Source of the DNA: Chersky-840 sp050011815
Lineage (GTDB): Bacteria > Actinomycetota > Acidimicrobiia > Acidimicrobiales > UBA8190
Length of the DNA: 64,000 nucleotides
NCBI GenBank assembly: GCA_050011815.1
Contig: JBEKIJ010000004.1
Span: 102,977-166,976, forward strand
Direction: 5' to 3'
The notes beneath the pieces are model-generated. The model had not been told where the DNA came from. It made no database searches and saw only the letters and a list, made by a program, of their open reading frames with translations. The translations under genes and the position numbers were made by a program. Positions 34,541-43,103 of this stretch are shown here, one piece after another; position 1 is the first letter of the stretch, and every line of letters begins with the position of its first letter.

Positions 34541-34831
34541 GCCAACAAGCAGGGTCCGGGGGGCGCCGCTCGCAAAGGCCGTTCGGCGTCGGGTCGGGCC
34601 GTCTCCCCTCCCCCCTCCGCCAGCGGCCGCTACACCCCGCCCATCCCGCGCAGCACCAAGGTGAGCCCCAAGTGGATGGGTCCGCTCATCTTGTTCCTGC
34701 TGATCGCGGGCGCCCTCACGATCGTCCTCAACTACTTCAACGTCATGCCGGCGGGGCCGAGCAACTGGTACCTGGTGGGAGGGATCATTCTCATCGCCAG
34801 CGGCTTCGTCGTCGCCACCCAGTACCACTGA
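34538..34831 (+). CDS. crgA: cell division protein CrgA
   Basis: A 97-residue CrgA: basic Ser/Pro-rich N-terminus ('RYTPPIPRSTKVSPKWMGPLI') followed by two membrane helices ('PLILFLLIAGALTIVLNYF' and 'WYLVGGIILIASGFVVATQY') around the short periplasmic 'NVMPAGPSN'. CrgA binds FtsZ/FtsQ/FtsI and coordinates septum assembly. The family segment 'SPKWMGPLI' and its placement beside the pknB-pbpA cluster make this secure. The ATG at 34538 gives the normal family length. Divergent from trpG, with 58 bases between starts. Confidence 0.93.
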   Translation: MANKQGPGGAARKGRSASGRAVSPPPSASGRYTPPIPRSTKVSPKWMGPLILFLLIAGALTIVLNYFNVMPAGPSNWYLVGGIILIASGFVVATQYH

Positions 34832-34893
34832 CGCCGCGCTGAACCCGGGGCGCCGACTTCGGGGCCGCCGGATTCAGGTTGTCGAGCCGGCCC

Positions 34894-36072
34894 CTATCCC
34901 AGGCGCTCGATGATGGTGGCGTTGGCCATGCCGCCGCCCTCGCACATCGTCTCGAGTCCCCAGCGTCCCCCGCTGCGCTCGAGCTCGTTGAGGAGGGTGC
35001 ACATGAGCTTGGCGCCCGAGCAGCCCAGGGGGTGGCCGATGGCGATGGCCCCGCCGTTGACGTTCACCCGGTCCATGTCGCCGTGGAGCTCCTTCTCCCA
35101 CGCCAACACGACCGAGGCGAACGCCTCGTTGATCTCGACGAGGTCGATGTCGTCGATGGTCATCTTGGCCTTCTCGAGCACCGTGCGGGTGGCGGGGATG
35201 GGGCCGGTGAGCATCGTCACGGGGTCCACCCCGGCCAGGGAGAAGGCGTGGAAGCGGGCCCGGGGGGTGAGGCCCAGGGCGTTGCACTTCTCTTCGCTCA
35301 TGATGAGCACCGCCGCCGCGCCGTCGCTGATCTGCGAAGAGTTGCCCGCCGTCACCTTGCCGTCGGGCTTGAAGGCGGGCTTCAGGTTGGCGAGGACCTC
35401 CGCCGTGGTGTCGGGTCGGATCCCCTCGTCGGTGGCGATCACCTCGTTGGTCGTCGCCCCTTCGTCGTCTTTCACCGCCAGGGGGAGGATCTCGCGCTCG
35501 AAGCGACCCTCGGCCGTGGCCCGGGCGGCGAACTGCTGGCTGCGGGCCCCGAAGGCGTCGAGGTCCTGGCGCGAGAGGTCCCACTGGTCGGCGATCATCT
35601 CCGCCGAGATGCCCTGTGACACCAGCCCACCGCGCTCGGCGTAGCGCTCCATCATCCTGGGGCCGAAGGGGAACCCGAGGTCGCGGACGACCGACGATCC
35701 CATGGGTGTGTGTGTCATGTGCTCGACACCTGCCGCGATCACGACGTCGTAGGCACCCGCCATGACACCTTGGGCGGCGAAGTGGAGAGCCTGTTGGGAG
35801 GACCCGCACTGGCGGTCGATCGTGGTGGAGGGAACCGACTCGGGATAGCCCGCCGCCAGCACGGCGTTGCGGCCGATGTTGAGGGCCTGCTCACCGACCT
35901 GCATGACGCACCCCATGATCACGTCGTCGACGAGAGCGGGGTCGAGGTCGTTGCGCTCGGCGAGCGCCTTGAGCGGCTCGGCGGCGAGGTCCACGGCATG
36001 CCAGCCCCGGAGCTTGCCGTTGCGGCGACCCCCGGGGGTCCGGACTGCGTCAACGATCACGGCGGTGGTCAT
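34894..36072 (-). CDS. acetyl-CoA C-acyltransferase (thiolase)
   Basis: A 392-residue thiolase catalysing thiolytic cleavage of 3-ketoacyl-CoA or the reverse condensation. The acylated cysteine is in 'TIDRQCGSSQQALHF', the His in 'NGGAIAIGHPLGCSGAK', and the second Cys in 'LETMCEGGGMAN'. The degradative FadA-type thiolases of actinobacteria look like this. The frame is open 12 codons further upstream, but the ATG at 36072 has a GGGAG upstream and begins MTTAVIVDAVRTPGG, the usual family start. A TetR-type palindrome lies just before it, suggesting control by a fatty-acid-responsive repressor. Confidence 0.93.
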   Translation of the reverse strand: MTTAVIVDAVRTPGGRRNGKLRGWHAVDLAAEPLKALAERNDLDPALVDDVIMGCVMQVGEQALNIGRNAVLAAGYPESVPSTTIDRQCGSSQQALHFAAQGVMAGAYDVVIAAGVEHMTHTPMGSSVVRDLGFPFGPRMMERYAERGGLVSQGISAEMIADQWDLSRQDLDAFGARSQQFAARATAEGRFEREILPLAVKDDEGATTNEVIATDEGIRPDTTAEVLANLKPAFKPDGKVTAGNSSQISDGAAAVLIMSEEKCNALGLTPRARFHAFSLAGVDPVTMLTGPIPATRTVLEKAKMTIDDIDLVEINEAFASVVLAWEKELHGDMDRVNVNGGAIAIGHPLGCSGAKLMCTLLNELERSGGRWGLETMCEGGGMANATIIERLG

Positions 36073-36093
36073 GCGTGGCTCCCTCTCAGAAAC

Positions 36094-36107
36094 TGACTGG
36101 TCGGTCA
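36094..36107 (-). promoter_or_regulatory. TetR-family-type operator upstream of the thiolase gene
   Basis: TGACTGGTCGGTCA is an imperfect palindrome (TGAC...GTCA) resembling the TNAC..GTNA sites bound by TetR repressors of lipid catabolism in actinobacteria. It lies 22 bases before the thiolase ATG on the minus strand, in position to block transcription. The cognate regulator is not in this window. Confidence 0.45.
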
Positions 36108-36222
36108 AGATTTTGTCCCGATGTCACCCTAGCGGTCAATTGGGCCCCTTGTGCTCCCTCTGAGCTGGGCTTTTCTCACGGGGGTCGGGGACGAGAGGGG
36201 GCCCGACGCTACGGTTACGGCC

Positions 36223-36663
36223 GTGACGGGGCGAGTGAAGGACATGGACCGGTGGCTGGGGGACGGGGGCATGGAGGTGATCGGGCTCGTGGGTGCCTCG
36301 TTCACCTCCTACGGGGTCGACGGGGAGGACCTGGGCTGGGTGGCGGGGACATGGACCCCGACCGCCCTGGCTTGTAACCCCCACGGCACCGCCCAGGCCG
36401 GCATCCACTCCCTGATCCTCGACGCCTCGATGAACTTCGCCATCAACGCCGCCCTGCCCGGGCGCGACCGGACCCGGGGCACGCTCGAGATGAAGACCGA
36501 GACCATGCGGCCGGCCAAGCTCGGAGAGCCGGTGACGGTGCGGGGCGACGTGGTGCGCATGGCCCGGCAGGTCGCCTACGGCGAGGCCACCACGCGCGAC
36601 GACCGGGGCCGTCTCGTGAGCCGCTCGACAGGCACCTTCCTGCTCTACCGCGACGAGGGGTAG
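36223..36663 (+). CDS. PaaI-type hotdog-fold thioesterase
   Basis: A small acyl-CoA thioesterase-like protein of about 146 residues. The hotdog-fold core is 'NPHGTAQAGIHSLILDASMNFAINAAL' (asn/gly region and central helix) followed by 'GTLEMKTETMRPAKLGEPVTVRGDVVRMARQVAYGEATTRDDRGRLVSRSTGTFLL', a good match to PaaI/YigI-like enzymes. It probably releases CoA from aromatic or acyl-CoA esters. The start is uncertain: GTG 36223 is used; a GTG at 36151 and an ATG at 36244 are also possible. Divergent from the thiolase and so perhaps under the same operator. Confidence 0.8.
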   Translation: MTGRVKDMDRWLGDGGMEVIGLVGASFTSYGVDGEDLGWVAGTWTPTALACNPHGTAQAGIHSLILDASMNFAINAALPGRDRTRGTLEMKTETMRPAKLGEPVTVRGDVVRMARQVAYGEATTRDDRGRLVSRSTGTFLLYRDEG

Positions 36664-36727
36664 GGCCCGGCGGGCGCGGTGTCGGTGCCCGCGGCGTCGT
36701 GGACCGACCCGGGTAGCGTGCAGGCCG

Positions 36728-39154
36728 ATGCGTGGCCCGATCTCGGCGGCACTGCTCGTCGGCCTGTCGGTCGCCGTCGTGAGCGGCTGTGGGCCCTCGT
36801 CGTCGAGCGCCGCTGCGCCGCCCCGGTCATCGACGGACGCGGCGCCGACCTCTTCGTCGACGACGACCCCCGCGTCACCTGTCGGCCTGTCCCCGAGTGA
36901 GCTCGTGGACACCTTCGTGGGTACCGGGGTGGGGGGAAAGAGCGTGGGGAGCATCGACACCTTCCCCGGCGCCGACATGCCCTTCGGGATGATGCAGTGG
37001 AGCCCCGACACCACCCCCGACCGGACCACGGGCGGGGGCTACTCCTACAAGGACTCGGCCATCAGTGGCTTCAGCCTCACGCACATGAGCGGCCCGGGCT
37101 GTGCGGTGTACGGCGACATCCCGATCCTGCCCACGGTGGGGGCCATCGGGAACGACCCGGCGGCCGCCAGGGCGCCCTTCTCCCACTCCACCGAGGTGGC
37201 GAGCCCGGGGAACTACGCCGTGACCGAGGGCTCACCGGCGGTGCGGGTCGAGCTGGCGGTGACCACCCGGACCGGCCTCGGGCGCTTCAGCTTCCCCGGG
37301 ACCGGATCGGCCAACGTGCTGTTCAAGGTGGCCGACAGCGCGGCGGGGTCGACACGTTCGGCGGTGACGGTCGTCGGCGACCGGGAAGTCGACGGCTCGG
37401 TGGTGAGCGGGGACTTCTGCGGCACCTCGGGCAACTACCACCTGTACTTCGCGGCGCGCTTCGATCGGGGATTCGAGAGCTTCGGGACGTGGCACGGGAC
37501 CACGGTGAGCGCCGGGTCGCGATCGAGCACGACGGCGCGGTCGGGCGCGTACGTGAGCTTCCCGGCGAGGACGCGGGTGGTCCAGATGCAGGTGGGCGTG
37601 TCCTTCGTCAGCGTGGCCGATGCCCGCCTGAACATCGAGGCCGAGCGCCCGGGCTGGGACATCGATGCCCTGCGCCGGCGCGACACCGCCACGTGGAACC
37701 AGCTCCTGGGCCAGGTCCAGGTGAGCGGGGGCACCTACGGGGACGAGCGCACCTTCTACTCCGAGCTCTACCACTCGTTGTTGCACCCCAACGTGTTCGA
37801 CGACGCCAACGGCAGGTACATCGGCTTCGACGGCAAGGTGCATGTGGCGAAGGGCTACACGCAGTACTCGAACTTCTCGGGATGGGACATCTACCGCAGC
37901 GAGGTGCAGCTGCTGGCCCTCCTCGTCCCCCGCCAGACGAGCGACATGGTCACCTCGCTCCTGGCCGACGCCAGCCAGGGTGGGGGCCTTCCCAAGTGGC
38001 CCGTCGCCAACCTCGAGAGCGCCCAGATGAACGGGGACTCCTCCGATCCCTTTATCGCCTCGGCCTACGCCTTCGGGGCCCGGGACTTCGACGTCTCCCA
38101 GGCCTTGGCCGACATGGTCAGGGGGGCCACCGACCCCGCCGTGACCAACGACGGCCACGTCGAGCGCCAGGACCTGGCCCAGTACCTGGCCAAGGGGTAC
38201 GTGCAGGCCGACACCTTCGACATCACGTCACTGCCCTACACGGTGGGGGGGTCAGAGACCCTCGAATACGCCATCGACGACTTCGCCATCTCCCAGTTGG
38301 CGCAGGCCGCCGGTGACAGCGTCACGTCCCAGACGTTCGCGGTGCGGGCCCAGAACTGGCGGAACCTGGTGAACCCGGCGACGGGCTTCCTCGCGGCACG
38401 GCGCGCCGACGGGACCTTCCCCCCCGGCCCGGCCTTCCAACGCTCCCCGATGCCGGGCATCGGCCAGGTGGGGTTCGAGGAGGGCAACGCCATCCAGTAC
38501 ACCTGGAGCGTCCCCCAGGACCTGGCCGGCCTGTTCGGCGCGCTGGGCGGGAACGCCGCGGTGGTGTCCAAGCTGAACACATTCTTCACCGAGCTCAACG
38601 CGGGCCGAAAGCAGCCCTATGACTGGGCCGGTGACGAACCCTCGCTCGGCATCCCCTGGGAGTACGACTACGCCGGCGCGCCGTGGCGAACCCAAGGCGT
38701 GGTGCGGCGCATCGTCACCACGCTGTACGGGCCGACCCCGAACGGGGAGCCGGGCAACGACGACCTGGGGGCCATGTCCTCGTGGTACGTGTGGGCCGCC
38801 CTGGGCCTCTACCCCGAGACACCGGGCCGGGGTGAGCTCGTCCTCGGGAGCCCGTTGTTCCCCCACATCACCATGACGCTGGGGAGCGGGCGCACCATCG
38901 TCATCGACGCACCGGGCGCCACGCCGAGCACTCCCTACGTGCAGGGTCTCGAGGTCGGTGGCCTCGCCCCGAGCGCCATCGGATGCCCGGCGTCACCGGG
39001 CACCGGCCCGACACCGGCCACGTTCAGCTGCCCGTGGTTGCCGGCGACGGTCTGGGACACCGGGGCCCGGCTGGCGTTCACCGTGGGAGCCTCGCCCGAC
39101 GCCAGCTGGGGAGCGGTCGCCTCCGACGCGCCTCCCTCGTTCGCCCCCGGCTGA
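36728..39154 (+). CDS. GH92 family alpha-mannosidase, lipoprotein
   Basis: An 808-residue exported glycosidase. The N-terminus is a lipoprotein signal with lipobox VVSGC (Cys21), then a Ser/Thr/Ala-rich linker. The GH92 signature is plain: 'VGSIDTFPGADMPFGMMQWSPDTTPDRTTGGGYSYKDSAISGFSLTHMSGPGC', later 'DIYRSEVQLLALLVP', 'GYVQADTFDITSLPYTVGGSETLEYAIDDF', 'DEPSLGIPWEYDYAGAPWRTQGVVRRI' and 'GNDDLGAMSSWYVWAALGLYPE'. GH92 enzymes are calcium-dependent exo-alpha-mannosidases, mostly alpha-1,2. It is likely anchored to the outer face of the membrane and releases mannose from environmental or own mannans. Alone; the downstream G6PD is not obviously coupled. Confidence 0.94.
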   Translation: MRGPISAALLVGLSVAVVSGCGPSSSSAAAPPRSSTDAAPTSSSTTTPASPVGLSPSELVDTFVGTGVGGKSVGSIDTFPGADMPFGMMQWSPDTTPDRTTGGGYSYKDSAISGFSLTHMSGPGCAVYGDIPILPTVGAIGNDPAAARAPFSHSTEVASPGNYAVTEGSPAVRVELAVTTRTGLGRFSFPGTGSANVLFKVADSAAGSTRSAVTVVGDREVDGSVVSGDFCGTSGNYHLYFAARFDRGFESFGTWHGTTVSAGSRSSTTARSGAYVSFPARTRVVQMQVGVSFVSVADARLNIEAERPGWDIDALRRRDTATWNQLLGQVQVSGGTYGDERTFYSELYHSLLHPNVFDDANGRYIGFDGKVHVAKGYTQYSNFSGWDIYRSEVQLLALLVPRQTSDMVTSLLADASQGGGLPKWPVANLESAQMNGDSSDPFIASAYAFGARDFDVSQALADMVRGATDPAVTNDGHVERQDLAQYLAKGYVQADTFDITSLPYTVGGSETLEYAIDDFAISQLAQAAGDSVTSQTFAVRAQNWRNLVNPATGFLAARRADGTFPPGPAFQRSPMPGIGQVGFEEGNAIQYTWSVPQDLAGLFGALGGNAAVVSKLNTFFTELNAGRKQPYDWAGDEPSLGIPWEYDYAGAPWRTQGVVRRIVTTLYGPTPNGEPGNDDLGAMSSWYVWAALGLYPETPGRGELVLGSPLFPHITMTLGSGRTIVIDAPGATPSTPYVQGLEVGGLAPSAIGCPASPGTGPTPATFSCPWLPATVWDTGARLAFTVGASPDASWGAVASDAPPSFAPG

Positions 39155-39296
39155 GCGCGGTGTCGTCGCCGCACCGGGTCGTTTACACGATGCACCAATG
39201 GTGGCAACGTTGCCGAAACCAACACGCCCTAGCGTCGGCGGCCCGAGTAGGAATCAAAGTGATGACACGCCCCCCCGTCCTCAGAGGCCCTCCGAG

Positions 39297-40739
39297 ATGA
39301 CCGAGGTCCAGGCCACGTTGCCCCCGCACGTGATCGTGCTCTTCGGGGGCACCGGTGACCTCGCCCGGCGCAAGCTCCTGCCGGGGCTGTTCCACCTCTC
39401 CCGGGCGGGGCTGCTCCCCGAGTGCCGCATCATCGGCACCGCCCTCGACGAGCTCGACGACGAGGACTACCGGGACCTGGCCCGCAAGGCCTGTGGCGAG
39501 TTCGCCCGCGGTGAGGTCACCGACGAGGACTGGCTCCGGTTCCGCCGGTGCCTCCGGTACGTGCCGGGGTCCGAAGGTCCAGCCGGCCTGGCCAGGGCGG
39601 TGGCCGCCGCCGAGGGCGAGCTCGAGGGCGAGGCGCGCCGGCTGCACTACCTGAGCATCCCTCCCCAGGCGGCCGGTGTGGTCGTGCAGACACTGGGGGA
39701 CGCCGGGGTCACCGACCGGGCCCGGATCGTGATGGAGAAGCCCTTCGGGACCGACCTGGCGAGCGCCCAGCGGCTCAACGCCCTCGTCCAGGAGGTCTTC
39801 GTCGAGGACCAGGTGTACCGCATCGACCACTTCCTGGGGAAGGAGGCGGCCCAGAACATCCTGGCCTTCCGGTTCGCCAACGGGCTGTTCGAGCCGATCT
39901 GGAATCGCCAGCACATCGACCACATCCAGATCGACGTCCCCGAGACCCTCGGCATCGGGACCCGGGGGTGGACCTACGAACAGACCGGCGCCTATCGCGA
40001 CATGGTGGTGACCCATCTCTTCCAGATCCTGGCCTTCGTGGCCATGGAGCCCCCCACCGCCTTGGAGCCCCGGGCCATCAGCGAGGAGAAGAACAAGGTC
40101 TTCCGCTCCCTGCGGCCCATCGACCCCGAGCAGGTGGTGCGGGGCCAGTACGAGGGATACCGGTGGAGCGAAGGGGTCAGCCGTGATTCGGACACCGAGA
40201 CCTTCATCGCCTTGTGCTGCGAGATCGACAACTGGCGCTGGGCGGGGGTGCCGTTCTACCTGCGCACCGGGAAGGAGATGGCCGAGGGAGCCCGCATCGT
40301 CTCGATCGCGTTCCGCGAGCCTCCCAAGTCGATGTTCCCACCCGGGTCCGGGGTCGGGACCCAGGGCCCGGACCATCTGACCTTCGACCTGGCGGACTCG
40401 TCGCGGTTGTCCCTCTCGTTCTACGGCAAGCAACCCGGCCCCGGGATGAAGCTCGACAAGCTCAGCCTGCAGTTCGCCCTGCACGAGACCGACCACGCCG
40501 AGGACGTCCTCGAGGCCTACGAACGCCTGATCCACGACTCCATGAGCGGCGACCAGACGCTGTTCACCAACGCCGAGGGGATCGAACGCCTCTGGGAGCT
40601 GTCCCAGCCCCTGCTCGATGCGCCGCCCGAGGTCCAGCTGTACCGGGTGGGCTCGTGGGGGCCCGCCGCCATCCAGAAGCTCATTGCGCCCCGGTCGTGG
40701 CGTCTGCCCTTCGAACGTGGTTGGCGCCAGCACCGGTGA
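39297..40739 (+). CDS. zwf: glucose-6-phosphate 1-dehydrogenase
   Basis: A 480-residue G6PD, first step of the oxidative pentose phosphate pathway, producing NADPH. The nucleotide motif is 'LFGGTGDLARRKLLPGLF', the substrate site 'YRIDHFLGKEAAQNI' with the catalytic His-Asp region is intact, and 'RIVMEKPFGTDL' and 'RWAGVPFYLRTGKEM' are conserved. The ATG at 39297 puts the dinucleotide motif at residue 15, as normal; the upstream frame is open but not conserved. It is not clustered with tal, gnd or opcA here. Confidence 0.96.
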   Translation: MTEVQATLPPHVIVLFGGTGDLARRKLLPGLFHLSRAGLLPECRIIGTALDELDDEDYRDLARKACGEFARGEVTDEDWLRFRRCLRYVPGSEGPAGLARAVAAAEGELEGEARRLHYLSIPPQAAGVVVQTLGDAGVTDRARIVMEKPFGTDLASAQRLNALVQEVFVEDQVYRIDHFLGKEAAQNILAFRFANGLFEPIWNRQHIDHIQIDVPETLGIGTRGWTYEQTGAYRDMVVTHLFQILAFVAMEPPTALEPRAISEEKNKVFRSLRPIDPEQVVRGQYEGYRWSEGVSRDSDTETFIALCCEIDNWRWAGVPFYLRTGKEMAEGARIVSIAFREPPKSMFPPGSGVGTQGPDHLTFDLADSSRLSLSFYGKQPGPGMKLDKLSLQFALHETDHAEDVLEAYERLIHDSMSGDQTLFTNAEGIERLWELSQPLLDAPPEVQLYRVGSWGPAAIQKLIAPRSWRLPFERGWRQHR

Positions 40740-40970
40740 GGGACTGGCCATGCAGGACCGGTCGGCCCGGACCCGGGTGATCGCCATCAGCCGAGCCAGC
40801 GGCGGGGGCGCCCTGGAACACCCCCCGCGCCGGGGCACCCGTTTCGGGGGAGGCGACCAGGCGTATCTGCTCGGCCCCTACGACCAGCTCCTCCAGGTGC
40901 TGCGGCGCGACCGGCGTGTCGACGCCTCGGAGCCGACGGGCACGGGCCCGCCGGCTCCCGGGGCCGAGGC

Positions 40971-41975
40971 TCAGAGGGCGGCCCCGCACACGGTGGTGAC
41001 GACCAACCGGCTCACGACGTAGGGGTCCATGTTGGCGTTGGGACGCCGATCCTCGAGCCATCCCTTCTTGTCCTGGGCCACGGCCCACGGGATCCGCACC
41101 GAGGCGCCCCGGTCGGAGGTGCCGTAGCTGAACTTGGACCAGTGCGCCGTCTCGTGCGCACCGGTCAGGCGCTCGGTGATGCCCACGCCGTAGTTCTTCA
41201 CATGCTCCTCGACGTTCTTCCCGAGCGCCTCGCACCCGGCGATGATGGCGTCCCAGCCACCGTCGCCCCGCATGGCCTTGGTGGAGAAGTTGGTATGGGC
41301 ACCGGCCCCGTTCCAGTCGCCGAGCACGGGCTTGGGCTCCAAGGTGGCGAAGACCCCGAAGTCCTCGGCGATGCGGAACAGGAGCCACCGGGCCACCCAC
41401 AGCTGGTCACCGATGAGCGGGGGCGGGAGGATCCCGATCTGGAACTCCCACTGGCCCATCATCACCTCGGCGTTGGTCCCCTCGATGGCGAGCCCCGCGT
41501 CCATACAGGCGACGGTGTGGCGCTCGACGATGTCGCGCCCGGGCATCTTGTCGCCACCCACGCCGCAGTAATACGGCCCCTGGGGAGCGGGGAATCCCTG
41601 GGCGGGCCATCCCAAGGGGCGGCCGCCCTGCAAGAAGGTGTACTCCTGCTCGATGCCGAACCATGGTTCCTGGTCGGCGAACTTCTCGGCCGCGGCCGCG
41701 CAGGCGGCCCGGGTGTTGGTGGGGTGGGGGGTGAAGTCGGTCAGGAGGACTTCGCACATCACGAGCTTGTCGTTGGGGCCCCGCAGAGGGTCGGGGCAGC
41801 TGAACACGGGCCGCAGCACGCAGTCCGAGTCGTTCCCCGCCGCCTGGTTGGTGCTCGAGCCGTCGAAGCCCCAGATCCCGGGCTCCTTGCCGTCGGCGAC
41901 GATCCGGGTCTTGCTCCGGAGGAGCGGGGACGGCTCGGTCCCGTCGATCCAGATGTATTCGGCCTGGTAGCTCAT
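40971..41975 (-). CDS. glnII: type II (eukaryotic-like) glutamine synthetase
   Basis: A 334-residue GSII, making glutamine from glutamate, ammonia and ATP. The short length and sequence ('AEYIWIDGTEPSPLLRSKTRIV', 'GFDGSSTNQAAGNDSDCVLRPV', 'PWFGIEQEYTFL', 'YYCGVGGDKMPGRDIVERH', 'GQWEFQIGI', 'GDWNGAGAHTNFSTKAMR', 'RGASVRIP', 'EDRRPNANMDPYVV') place it with eukaryotic-type GlnII of Streptomyces, Frankia and rhizobia, not GSI-beta. It lacks the Tyr adenylylation site of GSI. Bacteria with GSII usually also have GSI; the latter is not in this window. The ATG at 41975 gives the usual MSYQAEYIWIDG start. Confidence 0.95.
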   Translation of the reverse strand: MSYQAEYIWIDGTEPSPLLRSKTRIVADGKEPGIWGFDGSSTNQAAGNDSDCVLRPVFSCPDPLRGPNDKLVMCEVLLTDFTPHPTNTRAACAAAAEKFADQEPWFGIEQEYTFLQGGRPLGWPAQGFPAPQGPYYCGVGGDKMPGRDIVERHTVACMDAGLAIEGTNAEVMMGQWEFQIGILPPPLIGDQLWVARWLLFRIAEDFGVFATLEPKPVLGDWNGAGAHTNFSTKAMRGDGGWDAIIAGCEALGKNVEEHVKNYGVGITERLTGAHETAHWSKFSYGTSDRGASVRIPWAVAQDKKGWLEDRRPNANMDPYVVSRLVVTTVCGAAL

Positions 41976-42140
41976 GGCGTTGGGTCCTCCCGCGGTCGGC
42001 TCGTCGCTCGAGTGCGCTCGACACCCGAAACAGACACACCCTTGCAGCGCCGTGTGTCCCCCCCGTTTCGGCGTCGTGAACGCCCGGTAACGGCGCCGGG
42101 GGGACCGCGGGGAACGGCACCGGGGGGCGGCGAGGGTGTC

Positions 42141-42959
42141 TCAGGGGGCGGGCGCCAGGCCCTCTTCGAGGGGCCCCCAGTCCCCGGCGGCGCGCCGGCG
42201 CTGTTCCTCGGCCCGCCCCCCTCCGTTGAGGCCGAAGAGGCGCTTGGCCCACAACAGGTAGAGGGCGATGGCGAGGTTGAGAACGAAGGTGATGACCTTC
42301 AAGGCGCTGATCCCCGACGTGAGCTCGTAGACCTCCAAGGGGAGGAACACGGTGGTGGCGATGAAGGTGAGGTACTCCGCCCACCGCTTGGCGAACCACA
42401 AGCCGACCATCTCCACCGCTTCGAGGGCGGCGAAGGCGGACACGGCGACGCCGGTCTCGTCGAGGTGTCGGGAGGAGATGGAGAAGTAGTGCTGGAAGCG
42501 GCCCAGGAACGGATGCGCCTTCGACGGCCCCCCGAAAGCCTGGATGATCTGGGTGTAGTCGCGTTGCAGGGCGGCGTGGTTGCCCACGAAGAAGAAGATG
42601 ACGAAGGCCAGGGCGCTCAAGAGGGTCACGTGCACGGCGCGATCGAAGGCGATGAGCCGCAGGACGTAGCGGTCACGCAGCAGGGGCCCTCGAAGGGGCA
42701 GCTCGATCTCGTGGCGGGAGGGGACGCGTGGGCGGACCGGGTCCCGAGGTGGGAGCCGGGGGATCCAGCTGCCACACCGGAGGCAGTGGTACCAGCGCAT
42801 GCCCCCGTACACACGCACCAGGACCGAGTCGGCCTCGGTGACCTCGGCGGCATCGAGCCCCACCAGGACGTGTCCCTTCCAGCCACAGGTGAAGAGCTCG
42901 TAGCGGTTGGGGGGACGCGATCTCATGTCGACTTCGTCGCGAGCCGTGGGCCTGCTCAT
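42141..42959 (-). CDS. DUF2127 family membrane protein
   Basis: A 272-residue protein. The N-terminal 90 residues are soluble with several cysteines ('FTCGWKGHVLVG' and 'WYHCLRCGSWIP'), the latter looking like a small zinc-ribbon half. Four hydrophobic helices follow from about 105 ('AVHVTLLSALAFVIFFFVG', 'AVSAFAALEAVEMVGLWFA', 'WAEYLTFIATTVFLPLEVYEL', 'VITFVLNLAIALYLLWA'), the DUF2127 membrane domain. Function unknown. The ATG at 42959 is accepted; MRSRPPNR a few codons later is an alternative. Confidence 0.8.
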   Translation of the reverse strand: MSRPTARDEVDMRSRPPNRYELFTCGWKGHVLVGLDAAEVTEADSVLVRVYGGMRWYHCLRCGSWIPRLPPRDPVRPRVPSRHEIELPLRGPLLRDRYVLRLIAFDRAVHVTLLSALAFVIFFFVGNHAALQRDYTQIIQAFGGPSKAHPFLGRFQHYFSISSRHLDETGVAVSAFAALEAVEMVGLWFAKRWAEYLTFIATTVFLPLEVYELTSGISALKVITFVLNLAIALYLLWAKRLFGLNGGGRAEEQRRRAAGDWGPLEEGLAPAP

Positions 42960-43103
42960 GGCGACACCGGCCGTGACGCTAGTGCGCCGAGGGCGTCACC
43001 AGGCTCGATGTGGTGCTGGCACGAGCCCGGCGCACGGGCTGGCCACCTTGGCCCGGGGCCCGGACTGCGGCACACTGCCGGTGGGACAGAGGCTGGGGGC
43101 ACC

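Noticed and set aside
39183..40838. Antisense frame opposite zwf
   Set aside because: Shadow of a strongly conserved gene; no recognisable domain.
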